A program made the translations under genes and the position numbers. Under the pieces are notes generated by a model, which saw nothing but the letters and a program-made list of their open reading frames with translations, was not told the origin of the DNA and ran no database searches. Shown one piece after another: positions 33,278 to 45,143 of a stretch of DNA of 64,000 nucleotides; within the stretch, counting starts at the first letter, position 1, and each line of letters opens with the position of its first letter. Source of the stretch: Zizania palustris (lineage: Eukaryota > Streptophyta > Magnoliopsida > Poales > Poaceae); contig JAAALK010000082.1 of assembly GCA_019279435.1 (NCBI GenBank), forward strand, positions 76,108,989 to 76,172,988. Direction: 5' to 3'.

Positions 33278-34658
33278 CTAAGCGACCTCAGCATCGTTTG
33301 AGGTGTGGATCCCTCAAAGACGGGCGAGTAGTCGTCGTTGAATGCGTCGTCGTCGCTTGGACTAGGAGCCGAGTTGGTTATCTCAACTTGCTTGATCCTC
33401 CATACTTGTCTCATTGTTGGCCGAGGGTCGATTTCCTCAAAGATGGCGTCTCACTCGTCCTTGGCTTTCTTCTCGCGCATCTCACATGCTCGTAGGAGTT
33501 GCAAATGCATTTTCTGTGATTTGGACATACCTGGAGGTGCCCAAGATGGTTGTGGCTTGGTACCAGGTGCCACTGTCCTCTCTCTGTGATTTTGGGCAAA
33601 GGGGTACTACCCAGGTTGGCCTCGCGTATTTCACAATCACAAGGCCCGTCGCTGCGGACCTTGCCAATCGAACCGGCCTCGTTTGGCCGATCGGACTAGG
33701 CTTTGGTGCTGACTACGGTTGGAGTAGGGAATTTACCTCTGTCAGTCTTCGGCGAAGGGGCCTTCGGGATTGGGACTTCTTGAGACCCTACTCTAACTGT
33801 GATAGCTTCGGATTCCCTGTCCTTCGCCTCTTCGTGCTCATCTCCCCTGGCTCCACCCTGTGTGAGTCAATTCGGAGGTACTATTGACAACATGTGGATG
33901 ATGTCCCCCTTCGCAGCATCTGTTTGTCCCTGTCAATTATAATACTACGAAGGAAAACAAGGGACAATGTTAAGTTGTGGAGCGTGCTCTGGTTGTTATG
34001 TGTATAGGGCCCATGGGGTCCCTGCCCAATTATACGGCGGAGGCATCGGTGGCTCTAGTGGCTTCGCTCACTGTGAGTCGATCCCACTACATGAAGGGGG
34101 GTTCAGCCAGGTCGCCGGTACCTCGGACCATATCAGCGAAGGATCCTGCTAGGCCGGAGGTATGTTTGGACATTGTGGGCCGAAGCCTCCTACCGGAGGG
34201 TCCATCCAGAGCGGAGCTGGGTTCGGCCATTGGGGTCTGAACTCATTCCGCGTAGGGTTCGACCACTTGCGGTCCAAAGCCACTATACGGAGGGTTTGGC
34301 CACTGGGGTCTGAAGCCACCGTAGGGAGTGCCCGGCCAATGTGTCCTAAAGTCATCGCGCAGAGGGTTCGGCCACTGTGGTCCAAAGCTACCCTCCGACT
34401 ATCTTGGCCCCTCGATTTATTTAGCCTTTTTGCGTGGGGGCCTGTTTCCTTAGCTTTTATTTGGTGCTTGTTTAACAACATCTAATATGTCACCTTCGGA
34501 TTCTTGCGAGTCCTAGCTGAAGGAGACGTGTTGACATTATGTTTCCATACTCCTACTTCAGGGTTCTTAGGTACAAGTGTGTGTGTACGTGATTCTCCAA
34601 TGATGACCACTTTCCCTTCAATTGACTCGGCCTGCTTCGGCTGAATCAACACTTTCTT
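33278..34658 (-). pseudogene. Tat-2 gag-protease linker, degenerate
   Basis: This region lies between the gag zinc motif and protease and has no long frame in the element orientation. It holds a 36-bp repeat array (34160-34395) encoding Pro/Gly-rich peptides. Elsewhere it is CG-rich with several stops. Plus-strand ORFs of up to 157 codons here (33414-33887) match no motif I know and are most likely shadows. Confidence 0.5.
34160..34395 (-). repeat. Degenerate 36-bp tandem repeats in the Tat-2 gag linker
   Basis: GGCC(A)-type starts occur at 34225, 34261, 34299, 34334 and 34370, a period of 35-38 bases. A further diverged copy begins near 34168. On the minus strand each unit reads approximately GFGPQWPNP plus a variable tripeptide, so the repeat is a 12-residue peptide. 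Individual units have drifted out of frame. Confidence 0.6.
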
Positions 34659-36404
34659 TTAGTCGAGGTTGATGGTGTTCACGGGAAAGGGGTCTTTGTC
34701 TAGCTTCATCTTTGGATTGGGATCTATTTTCAATCGTCCTTCCACTATGGCTGATTGAACCTGTCGACGAAAAACATTGCAGTCGTTAGTATAATGCAAA
34801 TGTGAATCATGCCACTTACAGTATGGGCGTCTCTTCAGCTCATCAGTAGATGGAATGAATTGGCCTTTAGGAAACCTGAGAAGCTGGTTCTTCAAGAGGA
34901 AATCAAATATTTTATCACACTTAGTTATATCAAAGGAGTTCTTGACTTCGCTAAGCCAGTTCTTCGTGGGAGATGGCCGTAACTCAGAGGAAGTAACAGG
35001 TTTGCTCCTAGCATTCCAAACCCATTTGGCCGTATACATGTCGGTCGAATCTTCTTACTCCTCTGATTCTTCCTCATTGGAGTGCCCCATCACGTGGACT
35101 TCAGCCCTAGGCTTGTCAAATGTCTTAATGAATTTTTTATCCTTGGCTCGGCCTTCCTATACCAGAGCCTGTTGTAAGACTTGGCTAACTTCTAAAAGTG
35201 TTGGTTGTCTAGTCTCTCTTTAATCTTAGAACATAACCCACTGAAAGCTAGATCCGCCAAATCTCTTTCCAAAATATTAAGACTAAAACATTTGTTTCTG
35301 GTGTCTCGAAAGCGCTTGATATACTCAGAGATGCTTTCGTTAGATTTCTGTCTAACTGATGTCAAGTGTCAAAGCCTAAGTTCTGTTTCACCTGTGTAAA
35401 AGTAGTCATGGAATTTTTGTTCTAATTCAGCCCACGTTTGGATAGAGTTCGGCGGAAGCACCGAAAACCAAGTGAAAGTGGTGCTGGATAGTGAGAGAGA
35501 AAATAGTATAAGTTTTAAAGCGTCTGACCCACTAGCTTCTCCACACTTTGCTAAAAACTAACTGACATGTTCTAGTGTAGTTTTGTTACCCTCACCACCG
35601 AACTTGGTGAATTCAGGGACTCTATAGCCGTGAGTGTAAGGTATCATGTCGAAATGGTCGGGGTACGGCTTTTGGTAAACCCTAGCTCGACCCCTAGGGA
35701 CGAAACCAGTGCACTCCCTAAAAAGTGTGCGGATCTTCTCCTCAATGTCATCCTGGCCTACTACATGTGTGCGTCTCTCATGCGGGGGTGCTACACACGG
35801 AGGTATGTCGGCGTGCCGGCCGCGAGGGTCCTCCTATGCGCTAGCTCGGGATGTATGATGTGTTCGGGCCGATGCGCTTGTGCATGCGGCACGGGCAGCG
35901 TGGGAAAAGCTAGCACCGGCGTAGGTTGAGGCGGCGCATGGTGAGCAGTTCTAGTTTGGCCATAAGGATAATGATTGCTCTCGGCCATATATATCGAGGC
36001 TAGAGATGCAATGGATTTGTCGGTACTACCATCAGTTCTGCTGTAAATGTGGTTTATCGGAGGTAGGATAGCAATCGGAGCTGAAGGTATGGCCTCGGTA
36101 AAGCCAAACCTTCTAAGTGTCGCCTCTACCTAGGAGCTAACTGCCAAATCTAAACGGTTGGCTAGCGAAGCACTAACAGCCTGGTCTACCGATGCGGCTA
36201 CTTTTGCTCAATTTCTAAAGAAGATAAATGAGGCGATACTAGCGTTACCTGGGTCCGAGCGAGGTCGGGGACGTTGACGTCGCGCTTGATGAAGCCCGCG
36301 CATGTCTTGACGTAGCTCCCAAGCATGAGGTCTTGGAGTGCCTTCATCTTTGCCTCGATCTCGGCTTGGTCTTTCGCTTGAATATCTTCAAGGGTAGGCG
36401 TCAT
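34659..36404 (-). pseudogene. Tat-2 gag, broken
   Basis: The start is taken as the ATG at 36404 (MTPTLEDIQAKDQ), the first long frame after the primer site. Stops from 36200 leftwards break the N-terminal half. At about 35510-35290 the minus strand reads a gag core with WAELEQKFHDYFY and SEYIKRFRDTRN. The last part, 35039-34659, contains KCDKIFDFLLKNQLLRFP and a zinc-like YCKWHDSHLHYTNDC. Confidence 0.85.
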
Positions 36405-36521
36405 GATGTTGCGGTTGTCGATATCTGCGCCCCCATGGAATCCATCGGTAATGTAGACGTAGTAGTCATTGTAGACGTACCGGCGGCCGATGAGATGTAC
36501 CTATCATGTTGGCGTAGCCTT

Positions 36522-36538
36522 CCCCAGCGGAGTCGCCA
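36522..36538 (-). promoter_or_regulatory. Tat-2 primer-binding site
   Basis: On the minus strand, TGGCGACTCCGCTGGGG lies a few bases inside the 5' LTR at the expected place. I do not assign the tRNA with certainty. Confidence 0.65.
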
Positions 36539-36545
36539 AAAAATT

Positions 36546-37882
36546 TGTTGACATGAAAACATGCCCCCGCACTTGGCTCAGTTCGATGATCCAAAAGTGT
36601 GTGGATACTTAGGGAGAAGCCTAAGCGTAACACAACACTGACGTCACGTTCCGACTACCCTTAATAGTGGCAAGGGGGGTGGAGTTGCTAGGTAATCAGA
36701 TCACACAGAAATAATTCAATTAGCCGAAAAGAAATATATTAGATAAAATAAACCAGCAAGCTGAATGGAGCCTGACTGATTCGAAGGTTGCTATGCGAAG
36801 GGTATCGCCGAAGGGTACCTTCGGCGTCTGATGTGAAGGGTCTCACCAAAGGGTACCTTCGGCGTTCGGACTAATCTGGCCGAAGCCAGGCTCCGAACAG
36901 ATTCTCGACGTGGAATCACCTCCGAACAACGGGGTTTGGCGCGAAGTCTCTAATACGAGAAAATAATCCAACGCAACGTGTTGGCATGAATTCGTCCGGA
37001 GCGAAATATGGTTGTGGTGAAGCCTGGCGTGACGAAGCCTACTGCAGAGTGTGCTAGCATGAGGGACTCAGTCAAACCGACAATACCATGACAGTCCGAC
37101 ACGGGTAGTCGAAGCAGAGATTCTGTCGAAGGGTTTTCTAGCAGCCTCCGAAACTAGTATCCTGTCTCCGGACACCTCTGGCGAAGTGGCTCCGAGCGTG
37201 AAAACCTGCAACAGAACAGAGATCAAGTGCCAATTCATCCTAGGGACCGAATCTACTAAGTGTTGCAGTAGGGAAACGAAGGTAGCAATCTGTTACGTAG
37301 ATTAACGGGTACTTCACAGGCGAAGTAACAAAGCGATAGCAATCTATTATGTAGATTAACGGGTACTTCACAAGCGAAGTAACAAGGCTTACCACTATTC
37401 TGAAGTGGTCGGCAGAGGGCTTCTAGCCAAACCCACAAAGGTTGCAGAAAAGTAAAGGTACGGTTCAAAGCTAGGGCTTTGTGTTTGATTTTTGTTGGGG
37501 GGTTTAATGAACCGGACTTACCCCTATATTTATAGGGGCTAGTCTTCTAATCTCTAAGATTGATCTGTTAAGATTCGACCTAATCATGCGTAGGGATAAA
37601 ATTAGCCAGAATCAGACTGAAACTCTATCTCTGGAATTTAGCCCGAAGTGGGCCTTCAGCAAGGCCCGCTGAAGCCTGCTCCTCGGGCCGAAGCTTTGGT
37701 GAGGTAGGCCTTCGGGCCGAAGCTAGCAGGTCTGCTGGAAGGCTTCCAAAGCCATAGCTCAATGGGCCTTCAGCCCTGTAGGGCTTCGGCCCGATCCAGG
37801 ACATGTGTATTTTTTGGCCCAAATTACCAAAATTGATATTTTGACAATCTTAACCATTTAATGCCATTTTTTGCTATCAACA
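36546..37882 (-). repeat. Tat-2 5' LTR
   Basis: This 1,337-bp LTR in plus-strand orientation runs TGTTGACATGAAAAC to GCTATCAACA. The minus-strand TATA box is at about 37525-37534. It matches the split left copy with about 7 percent differences in the first 200 bases. Confidence 0.93.
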
Positions 37883-38234
37883 CAGTGTGTGACCAAAAAG
37901 CACGCAAACACACTTTTTGGCATTCTCGGTGAGACAATCTCCAACAACTTTGCCATGGCGGGCGAGCTTAGCAAGGGAAATGTCATCACGATCACCATGG
38001 ACGCTCTGAAGGTTCGGATGTTCCCACTATCCATAATAGGATCGGCCTTCGCGTGGTTTACTTCATTGCCGAAGGATTCCATTAGAGGATGGGCGGACCT
38101 AGAGAAGAAATTTCACAAGTACTTTTTCGCTGGCATCCATGAGATGAAGTTGACCGACTTGACGTCTGTGAAATAAAGGATGAATGAGTCGGTCCCAAAC
38201 TATATACAGAGGTTCCGGGACATTCGATGTAGAT
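37883..38234 (+). pseudogene. Tat-1 gag fragment, cut by Tek-1
   Basis: The first five bases are the right-hand Tat-2 TSD, CAGTG. The frame reads KVRMFPLSIIGSAFAWFTSL, then WADLEKKFHKYFF, a TAA at 38174-38176, and NYIQRFRDI. This is the conserved gag core of Tat-type gypsy elements, similar in pattern to Tat-2 gag. Tek-1 interrupts it at 38234/38235. The rest of Tat-1 must lie to the right of the window or be deleted. Confidence 0.85.
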
Positions 38235-38924
38235 TGTAACTCCCTGAGTTTTCTCAATTAAATAAATTGGAGAAAATAAAATTTTTAAATGAATAAACTG
38301 AGTTTGGATAATAAAATGGTTGAGTTAATTGGAAAACCTTAAGGAAGAATAAAATAAAGTTATCAAAAAATTTTACTTGGCTAAAGTCAATTAATTAGGT
38401 TTGGACCAAAAGAGACATCTAAATAAAAATTTTGAGAAAAATTATTTTTATAGGAAAAGGATTATTTTTGATTTTTGAATAAACTGAAAATGTCCAAATA
38501 AAAAAACATGAAGAAATAATTCAAATTTTGAGCTGAGAAAATTTTGTTAGATTCATAAGGCCAAAATATATTTTGAGAGTTTTTACAAATTTTTATAACA
38601 TTTGCTGAAGGCTCATATTTAATGAGTAAATTTCTGGAATTATTTTTATTATAAAAGAATTTTAAATCCTATTGGGCCGGTCCCCTCCTTTCTCTCTCCA
38701 GCTCGGCCCAACCCGCACATGCGCTCACTTGCACCCAGGCCCCACCTGTCAGCCTCTCCCTCTCACGCGCGCCTGCACTCCCACCGCCACTCCAACCCCA
38801 CCTGTCGGCACCGAGTCCCACGCCCGCTCCCGCCTCCTCCCTTTGCCCTGTGGCCCCGCCTGTCGGTGCCATGCCCCTCACTCACACCCACTAACCACCG
38901 TGTCCCACACATCAGATTCATCTT
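38235..38924 (+). mobile_element. Tek-1, left part of an LTR
   Basis: TGTAACTCCCTGAG starts here inside Tat-1 gag. The sequence resembles the inverse of the Tek-2 LTR start (TGTAACATCCCAGG), then an AT-rich stretch, then CTATTGGGCC and a GC-rich part with CCCACCTGTC. It is therefore a plus-strand LTR of a related chromovirus. Tek-2 is inserted at its right end, and it resumes at 62275. If TSDs are 5 bp, the left copy should be TAGAT at 38230-38234. Confidence 0.75.
38920..38924. repeat. Tek-2 target-site duplication, left copy
   Basis: ATCTT directly precedes Tek-2 and recurs at 62270-62274 directly after it. Confidence 0.92.
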
Positions 38925-41900
38925 TGTAATGCCCAGATTTAATAAATCAGGACCTTTATTGAAATTCCATAGAAAAGCAATAAAAACAAGACGTTAATCA
39001 CACGACCGCATACAATACGCCAAGCATTCATGGTTCGTAGACCATATTAGTACAAAAGTGTTGAATTAAAAAGTAACTAATAAAATAAGGGTCCTAGATG
39101 AATGCCTCCTTCCAGTCTCGCCTTGACGGGGTCGCTACTCCAGACCTTCATCCTCCTCGTAGTAGATGGGCTCTGGTGGTGTAAGTCAACGGGGGTGAGT
39201 ACAATCGTACTCAGCAAGCCACTGGATGCAAATATAATGCAGAGTAATAACAAGGAAGGTAGTGGCTAGTTTTGCCGAAAAGCATATTTGTAAAGAAGTT
39301 AATGTGATCAAGTTATTAATACATAAATGTAAACATGTGTATGCATCATCTTCTAACTCGAGGGGTACAGTCAGTCCATCCTCGCTCAACAGTCCTTACA
39401 TGCCATGAATCACACATCCATTCAAACAATAGTAAACTAACTGCAAGAAGTAACACAACCCGCCCTAGACCGTGGGCTCGGCTTTTCAAAAAGATTTAAA
39501 CTCTGATCAGAGGTGTACCACTGTACCCACAAGGCATGCACTCATCCCATACACCAAAGTGTAACGAGATGACCCATACCATGGGAACTCGTGCCAAAAC
39601 CTTCCGTATGGAACGCACCAATTCGATAATCACCCTCTTATGGGTTTCATATGGTGCCCCGACGCGTCGAGCCAACACCATACCCCCCTTGAGCCTCATC
39701 GGTACAAGTCACCCACAGGTTGCCCCTTGCCTCCTCCACTATGGTGCTTCAAGTCGTACGATCCATACCTACAGTTAGGACTTACCCATTAGACTTATGG
39801 TTAGTACGGAAGTGCTTTGCAACAAATCCCATAGACCGGACTTTATAGTGCCCCGGGTGCAACCAACCAATGCCCTAGCTTGCACCCGGAACCCATCATA
39901 CTTATAACATAGCCAACTCCAACAGAATCGAGAGACGAGAATAACGAGGAAATTCATATAGTAGAATCCGACTATCTACGACTCGTTCTTTTATCCTATA
40001 GCAGTTGTGTCGGTACATTGGACACTAGCTAATATAATATAGTAGAGTGACAAGGAGTTTAGGCTCAATAAGCATGGCTTGTGTTTACACACAAGGACGG
40101 GGATCTACTAAATATAGTTTAAGGCTTGAGATTAGACTAATGCAATATTATCCTATAAGTCATAGCGATAATTATTAAAATATGGGCTCAATTATGATCA
40201 AAATGGGGTTTGTGACTTGCCTTGCTCAGCAAATGGCGACGGCGGAACCTCGGGGTAGTACTCCGGATCCTCGATGGTCTCGTAGTCTTCTCGATACGGA
40301 AAAATTAAACACCACATTCAATAAACAATAAAAATATCACAAAGTATAAACATACAAGTTTATGATTTTAAATACAGGGATTTAAGCCTTAGTATTCTGA
40401 AATCAGGTTGAAAAATATTAAGGATTAATTTTTAGGGGTTTTCCTGATTTATTTTATTAATTATCAATTTATTCCTAAAGGGGCCTTTATTCATTTTATT
40501 AATAATAATATTTTGTGAAGAATAAACATAATGTTTTTATGGCTTGAAATAGTAGAGAATAAAAAGGTGGATTTAACAAAATTGGAATGGTGAAATTTGG
40601 AGTTAAATTGAGCAAGTTATGAATTTTCAAAGTTTAAATCATTTTCTGAATTTTTATTTAAACTGGAAATCAGCCTCTTGTCCACGGTGAACCAGGTTCA
40701 CCGTGAACCATTGACTGCACGCATGAGCCAGACACGTGGCTGCGGGCAGATCCAGATCCAACGGACAGCGTGCGCGCGGGATCGTTAAGTGAAAACCGAC
40801 GTCCCACAGCGCTCCGTACCACTTCAGCACGGATCAAGGGCCCAGATTAAATCCCCTCAGGATTTAATCTGCGTCGCTCACTCGAGATCGTGCAGCACGG
40901 ATGCAATTCGGAATGGCACACGCTAAGGGGTAACTACTCCCCTTTGTTCTCGACTCCGGTGGGCTCGGGTGCGGTGGCGACGGTGACGGTGAGGGGGCTA
41001 GGTCCTAGCTCTAGGCAAAAATGTATAGAGGAAGGGGTGGGGGTCACGACCATACCAAAGATGGTGACGATGGGTGACTGACGGCGATCGGTGGCGAGAG
41101 TAGATGGCGAAGGCTTTCAGGTCGATGGTGGCGACGGCGGTCTGGTGGCGTTTCGGTCCAACGGAGTTGAGGCCGGGGAAGGGCGGTCGACGATGGTTCT
41201 GAGGGCGTCGACGGTGAGGACGGCAGCCGCTCGGGGCATCGGCGGGTGGCGGCCAGAGGTGGAGCAGAATAAATGGGCGAAAACAGGCGGCGGCGCTCTG
41301 GTCTCGCTCTGGCTCGGGCTACGGGGTGTGAGCGGAGTGCGGCGAGGGGGAGGGTTTAAATAGGGGGCTCCGGCGATGAGGATGGAAGGCTAACCCAAGG
41401 AAACCCGAGGAGGTTTCCAAAGCTTTCTGGCGAGGCTTCCATACCTCAGCTACATTCCATCCGGGAGGGAAAACGCGTGGGAAAAAGGGAGAAAGTGACC
41501 GCCGGTGAGAGGGCAACCCGATCCTGGACTTGATTCGGTGGCACGCGGCGGTCGGCAGCGTGTTTTAGAAAGGTGGCCGATGGGAATGGAAGGGGGGATC
41601 CCCTTCCAACGAAGAAGACAGACCCGACAGGTGGCCCCCACCTGTCAGTGAGCGAATGTGAAAAGGAAAGGCTTACCGGTGGGCCTAGGCGACCAGCGGG
41701 AGAGAGACGCGGGCGTGCGGCTGATGGTGGACCAAGGCGGCTGGGGCACGCGGGAGGGAGAGGGGGAAACGGCGCCAACAACCGGGTCCCACCTAGCGGT
41801 GACTCAGCTTTGGACTGGGCTGGGCCTAGGGGACTTTGAGGGTTGAGGCCCAACAGGAATTTAAATGCATTTTCGATTTAAAATATTTCCAGAAAATCAT

Positions 41901-42130
41901 TTATTTGTTTAGAGGTTGAATCACTATTGGTAAAATTTTGTAAAAATTCCTAAAAATATTTCTTGGCCACTAGATTCCATCATAAATTTCTTAGGTTAAA
42001 ATTTGAAGTATTTCCCCTTGTTTGGCTTTAATAGGGTTATTTTAGTCTTTTCTTTAATTAAATAATTCCTTTAAATTCCTGAAAATTCATTTTCCTTATT
42101 TTATTTATTTTTAATTCCTGGGATGTTACA
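38925..42130 (-). repeat. Tek-2 3' LTR
   Basis: This 3.2-kb LTR runs in plus orientation TGTAATGCCCAG to GGGATGTTACA. It contains about 460 bases (about 41204-41664) that the 5' LTR lacks, including a minus-strand TATTTAAA at 41362-41355. A strong palindrome is at 40683-40705. ORFs in the GC-rich 40890-41850 part occur on both strands and look like composition effects. Confidence 0.92.
40683..40705. repeat. 23-bp perfect palindrome in the Tek-2 LTR
   Basis: CACGGTGAACC, a single A, then GGTTCACCGTG form an 11-bp arm inverted repeat. The 5' LTR copy (61338-61360) has one mismatch, and Tek-1 has a related copy at 63256-63278. Confidence 0.85.
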
Positions 42131-42131
42131 A

Positions 42132-42145
42132 TCCTATCCCCCTTA
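42132..42145 (-). promoter_or_regulatory. Tek-2 polypurine tract
   Basis: The minus strand reads TAAGGGGGATAGGA just before the 3' LTR. Confidence 0.8.
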
Positions 42146-42172
42146 TAGAGAATCTCGTCCTCGAGATTCGGA

Positions 42173-43575
42173 TCAATCCTCGAATAACTCTGGGCGCTGC
42201 GCTTTTAGTTCCTCTTCTTTCTCCCAGGTAGCTTCCTCTGCGGGATGATTGCTCTGCTGGACCTTGCAAAAGAGGATGACCCGACTACTGGTGGTCCTTT
42301 CTTTGACTTCTAAGATTCTGACGAGCCTCTCAACGTAGGTCAGATCCTCTTGTATATTCAACTGCTGAAGGTCAACTTGCTCTGTCAGAACTCGAAGGCA
42401 CTTCTTTAGCTGCGACACGTGAAACACATCATGTACCCCAGCCAATGATGGTGGTAGCTCCAACTGATAAGCGACCTCGCCTTGACGTCGGATGATTGGG
42501 AAGGGTCCAACATATCGAGGCGCTAATTTCCCTCTCATGTTAAACCTTTGAGTGCCATGGAGGGGAGTAACCCGGAGGTAGACATGTTCTCCTTCTTCAA
42601 AGGCTAAATCCCGACGGTGATTATCTGCATAGCTCTTTTGTCAAGATTGGGTTGTCTTTAGTCTGTCCCGAATGATCCTCACTTTCTCTTCATCTTCCCG
42701 AAGGATGTCCGTTCCAAAAACATGGGACTCACCGGTCTGATCCCAAAGTAGAGGTGTTCTGCTCTTGCGTCCATATAAGGCTTCAAATGGGGACATCTGA
42801 AGGCTGGCTTGATAGCTATTATTGTACGAGAACTCGGCATACGGAAAACTCTTGTCCTGAGTTCCTCCAAAGTCCAGGGCACATGCCCGAAGCATATCCT
42901 CCAGTATCTGATTCACCCTCTCAGTCTATCCATCCATCTAGGGGTGTTATGATGTGCTGAAATTCAGTCTCGTCCCCATTTCCTCTTGAAGGTTTTTCCA
43001 GAACCGATCTGGGAACTGACTCCCTCTATCGGAGACTATCTTCTTAGGTACCCCATGAAGGCATACTATGCGGGCCATGTACAACTCTGCTAGTTTAGGG
43101 CCACTATAGGTCGTCTTGAGGGCTATGAAGTGAGCTACCTTCGTAAGCCGATCGATAATTACCGATATGGAGTCATATCTGACGTGGGTCTTTGGGAGTC
43201 CAGTGATGAAGTCCATACTGATCTCTTCCCATTTCCATTCGGGAACTTTAAGGGGCTGCAACAATCCTGCTGGTCTTGATGCTCAACCTTTACTCATCGG
43301 CAGGTGTCACATTCTGCTACGAACTGAGCAATCTCTTTCTTCATACTGACCCACCAATATCGTTCCTTCAAGTCTTGGTACATCTTTGTGCTCCTAGGGT
43401 GAATGGAGTACAAAGTGTCATGGGCCTCTCTTAGAATAAGGGTCTTTATCTCTGGTTTATCGGGCACACAGATCCTAGTTCTGAACCATACGGTGCCATT
43501 CTCATCTTCTAAAAATCCCGGGGCCTTGTCCTGCCTCATGTTCTTCTTGATTGCTGCTATATCCGGGTCTTCCAA
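42173..43575 (-). pseudogene. Tek-2 integrase with chromodomain, broken
   Basis: In order: the zinc-binding region ending ECDTCR (43575-43294), a frameshift, then the catalytic core with SMDFITGLPKT and VSDRGSQF (43264-42947). Three stops fall between about 42949 and 42915, around the third catalytic position, whose TERVNQ is still readable. LAPRYVGPFPI and HDVFHVSQLKKC follow. The C-terminus (about 42330-42180) has VKERTTSSRVILFCKVQ and PAEEATWEKEEEL, a chromodomain that targets integration in this lineage. The final residues are PELFED. Confidence 0.92.
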
Positions 43576-45138
43576 CTGAGCTTCATGGATCTGCTCAAAC
43601 AGGACTAGCCTGGCCTCAAGGGTGGCTAAATAGGCTCCCGTGGTTATCCTGAGGTTTAACTTCTACATCTCATTATACAATAAAGGTGCGTCATCCTGGA
43701 CCATGATGGCGGTGCAATATCCTTTATGACTCAACGCATTAGCCACCATGTTTGCTTTGCCAGGATGTTAATGAATGCCTAGGTCATAGTCCTTTATCAA
43801 TTCTAGCCATCGCCTTTGCCTTAGGTTGAGATCCGGCTGCGTGAAGATATACTTCAGACTATTGTGATCCATGAAAACTTCGCATCGGTTTCCAACCAAG
43901 TAGTGCCTCCATATCTTCAGAGCATGCACTACAGCAGCCAATTCTAGGTCGTGGGTGGGGTAGTTCAGCTCATGTGGTCTCAATTGCTAAGAGGCGTATG
44001 AGACAACCTTTTCATCTTGCATAAGAACACAACCCAGACCCTGACGGGATGCGTTGCAATAGGCATGGAAGTCCTTACTTATATCCAGTAGGGTTAATAT
44101 GGGTGCTGACAACAATCATGTCTTGAGGGTCCGAAAGCTCTCCTCGCATTCTAGAGTCCATTCAAACTTCTCTCCCTTCTGCAACAACTTGGTCATGGGC
44201 TTTGCTATCTTGGAGAAGTTCTCAATAAACCGTCGGTAGTATCCTGCTAAGCCCAGAAAACTTCGTATCTCAGATACGTTGGTGGGTGGCAACCAATCTA
44301 TAACTGCTTCCACAGTGGCAGGGTCTACCGCGATACCTTGTGCTGAGATAATGTGCCCTAGGAACTTTACTTCCACCGTCTAGAACATGCACTTGTTGTA
44401 CTTGGCATAAAGCTGATGCTCCCTGAGTTTTCCTAGGGTCAACCGGATGTGAGTCTCATGCTCTTCTATGCTCTTGGAATAGAGGAGGATATCATCTATA
44501 AACACCACGATGAACTTGTCCAAATATTCCATGAACACCTTATTCATCATATTCATGAAGAAGGCCGGGGCGTTGGTCAATCCAAAGGACATGATAGTGC
44601 ACTCATATAGTCCATAACAGGAGGTGAACACCATCTTAGGTTTATCTTCCTCTCGAATCCTCAGTTGATGATATCCAGACCGGAGGTCGATCTTGGAGAA
44701 CACCGTGGCTCCTTTCAGTTGATCAAATAGATCATCAATCCTGCGTAGAGGGTACTTGTTCTTGATAGTCACCTCATTTAAGGCTCGATAATCAACGCAC
44801 ATACGCTTATCCTTGTCTTCCTTCTTCTCGACGAAGATGATGGGGGATCCCCACGGGGATGTGCTGGGTCTGATGTATCCCTTTCTCTCAAGGTATTCTA
44901 GCTGCTGCTTCATTTCTGCTAGCTCGTTAGCGGCCATCCGATAGGTTCGCTTGGAGATGGGAGTGGTCCCGGGCACTAGATCGATCCTGAACTCAATGTC
45001 CTTCTTGGGTGGAATCCCTAGTAAATCCTCCGGAAAAACATCTGGGTACTCACAGACTACCGGTATTTCTTCCAAGGTAATCTGGTGCAGACGGGGTCTT
45101 CCGGACTTCTGACCTGGCATCTGAAATGTGATGACAGT
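43576..45138 (-). pseudogene. Tek-2 reverse transcriptase and RNase H, broken
   Basis: The left flank of Tat-3 continues pol here: CEYPDVFPEDLLGIPP, then RTYRMAANELAEMKQQLEYL, YPLRRIDDLFDQLKGA, FSKIDLRSGYHQLRI, MSFGLTNAPAFF and the intact catalytic VVFIDDILLYS (about 44500). TAG at 44382-44380 replaces the expected Trp before TVEVKFLGHIIS. RNase H follows with NYPTHDLELAAVVHALKIWR and EVFMDHNSLKYIF. Further stops are near 44115 and 43988. A minus-strand ATG at 45351, inside the Tat-3 LTR, happens to be in frame with this segment. Confidence 0.93.
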
Positions 45139-45143
45139 CCCTT
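45139..45143. repeat. Tat-3 target-site duplication, left copy
   Basis: CCCTT directly precedes Tat-3 and recurs at 56923-56927. Removing Tat-3 and one copy joins the two Tek-2 halves in the same reading frame. Confidence 0.93.

Larger units (their letters stand above)
4815..37882 (-). mobile_element. Tat-2: Ty3/gypsy retrotransposon (Tat lineage), carrying Sire-2 and Sire-3
   Basis: This is a complete minus-strand gypsy element with TSD CAGTG. Its 5' LTR is on the right (36546-37882) and its 3' LTR on the left (4815-5467 plus 16901-17620, split by Sire-2). Reading leftwards it holds the primer-binding site, gag, protease, reverse transcriptase, RNase H, a second RNase H, integrase and polypurine tract. 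Sire-3 interrupts it between protease and RT. Without the guests it is about 10.4 kb. The second RNase H before integrase and the DGG-type protease site place it in the Tat lineage. Many stops and several frameshifts make it defective. The LTRs differ by roughly 7 percent in a sampled stretch. Confidence 0.93.

Noticed and set aside
33414..33887. 157-codon plus-strand ORF in the Tat-2 gag-protease linker
   Set aside because: No motif, wrong strand for the element, and the region lies inside the polyprotein span.
40890..41853. GC-rich ORFs on both strands in the Tek-2 LTR (also 61578-61931)
   Set aside because: They overlap each other on opposite strands and are not preserved between the two LTR copies, one of which has lost much of the region.
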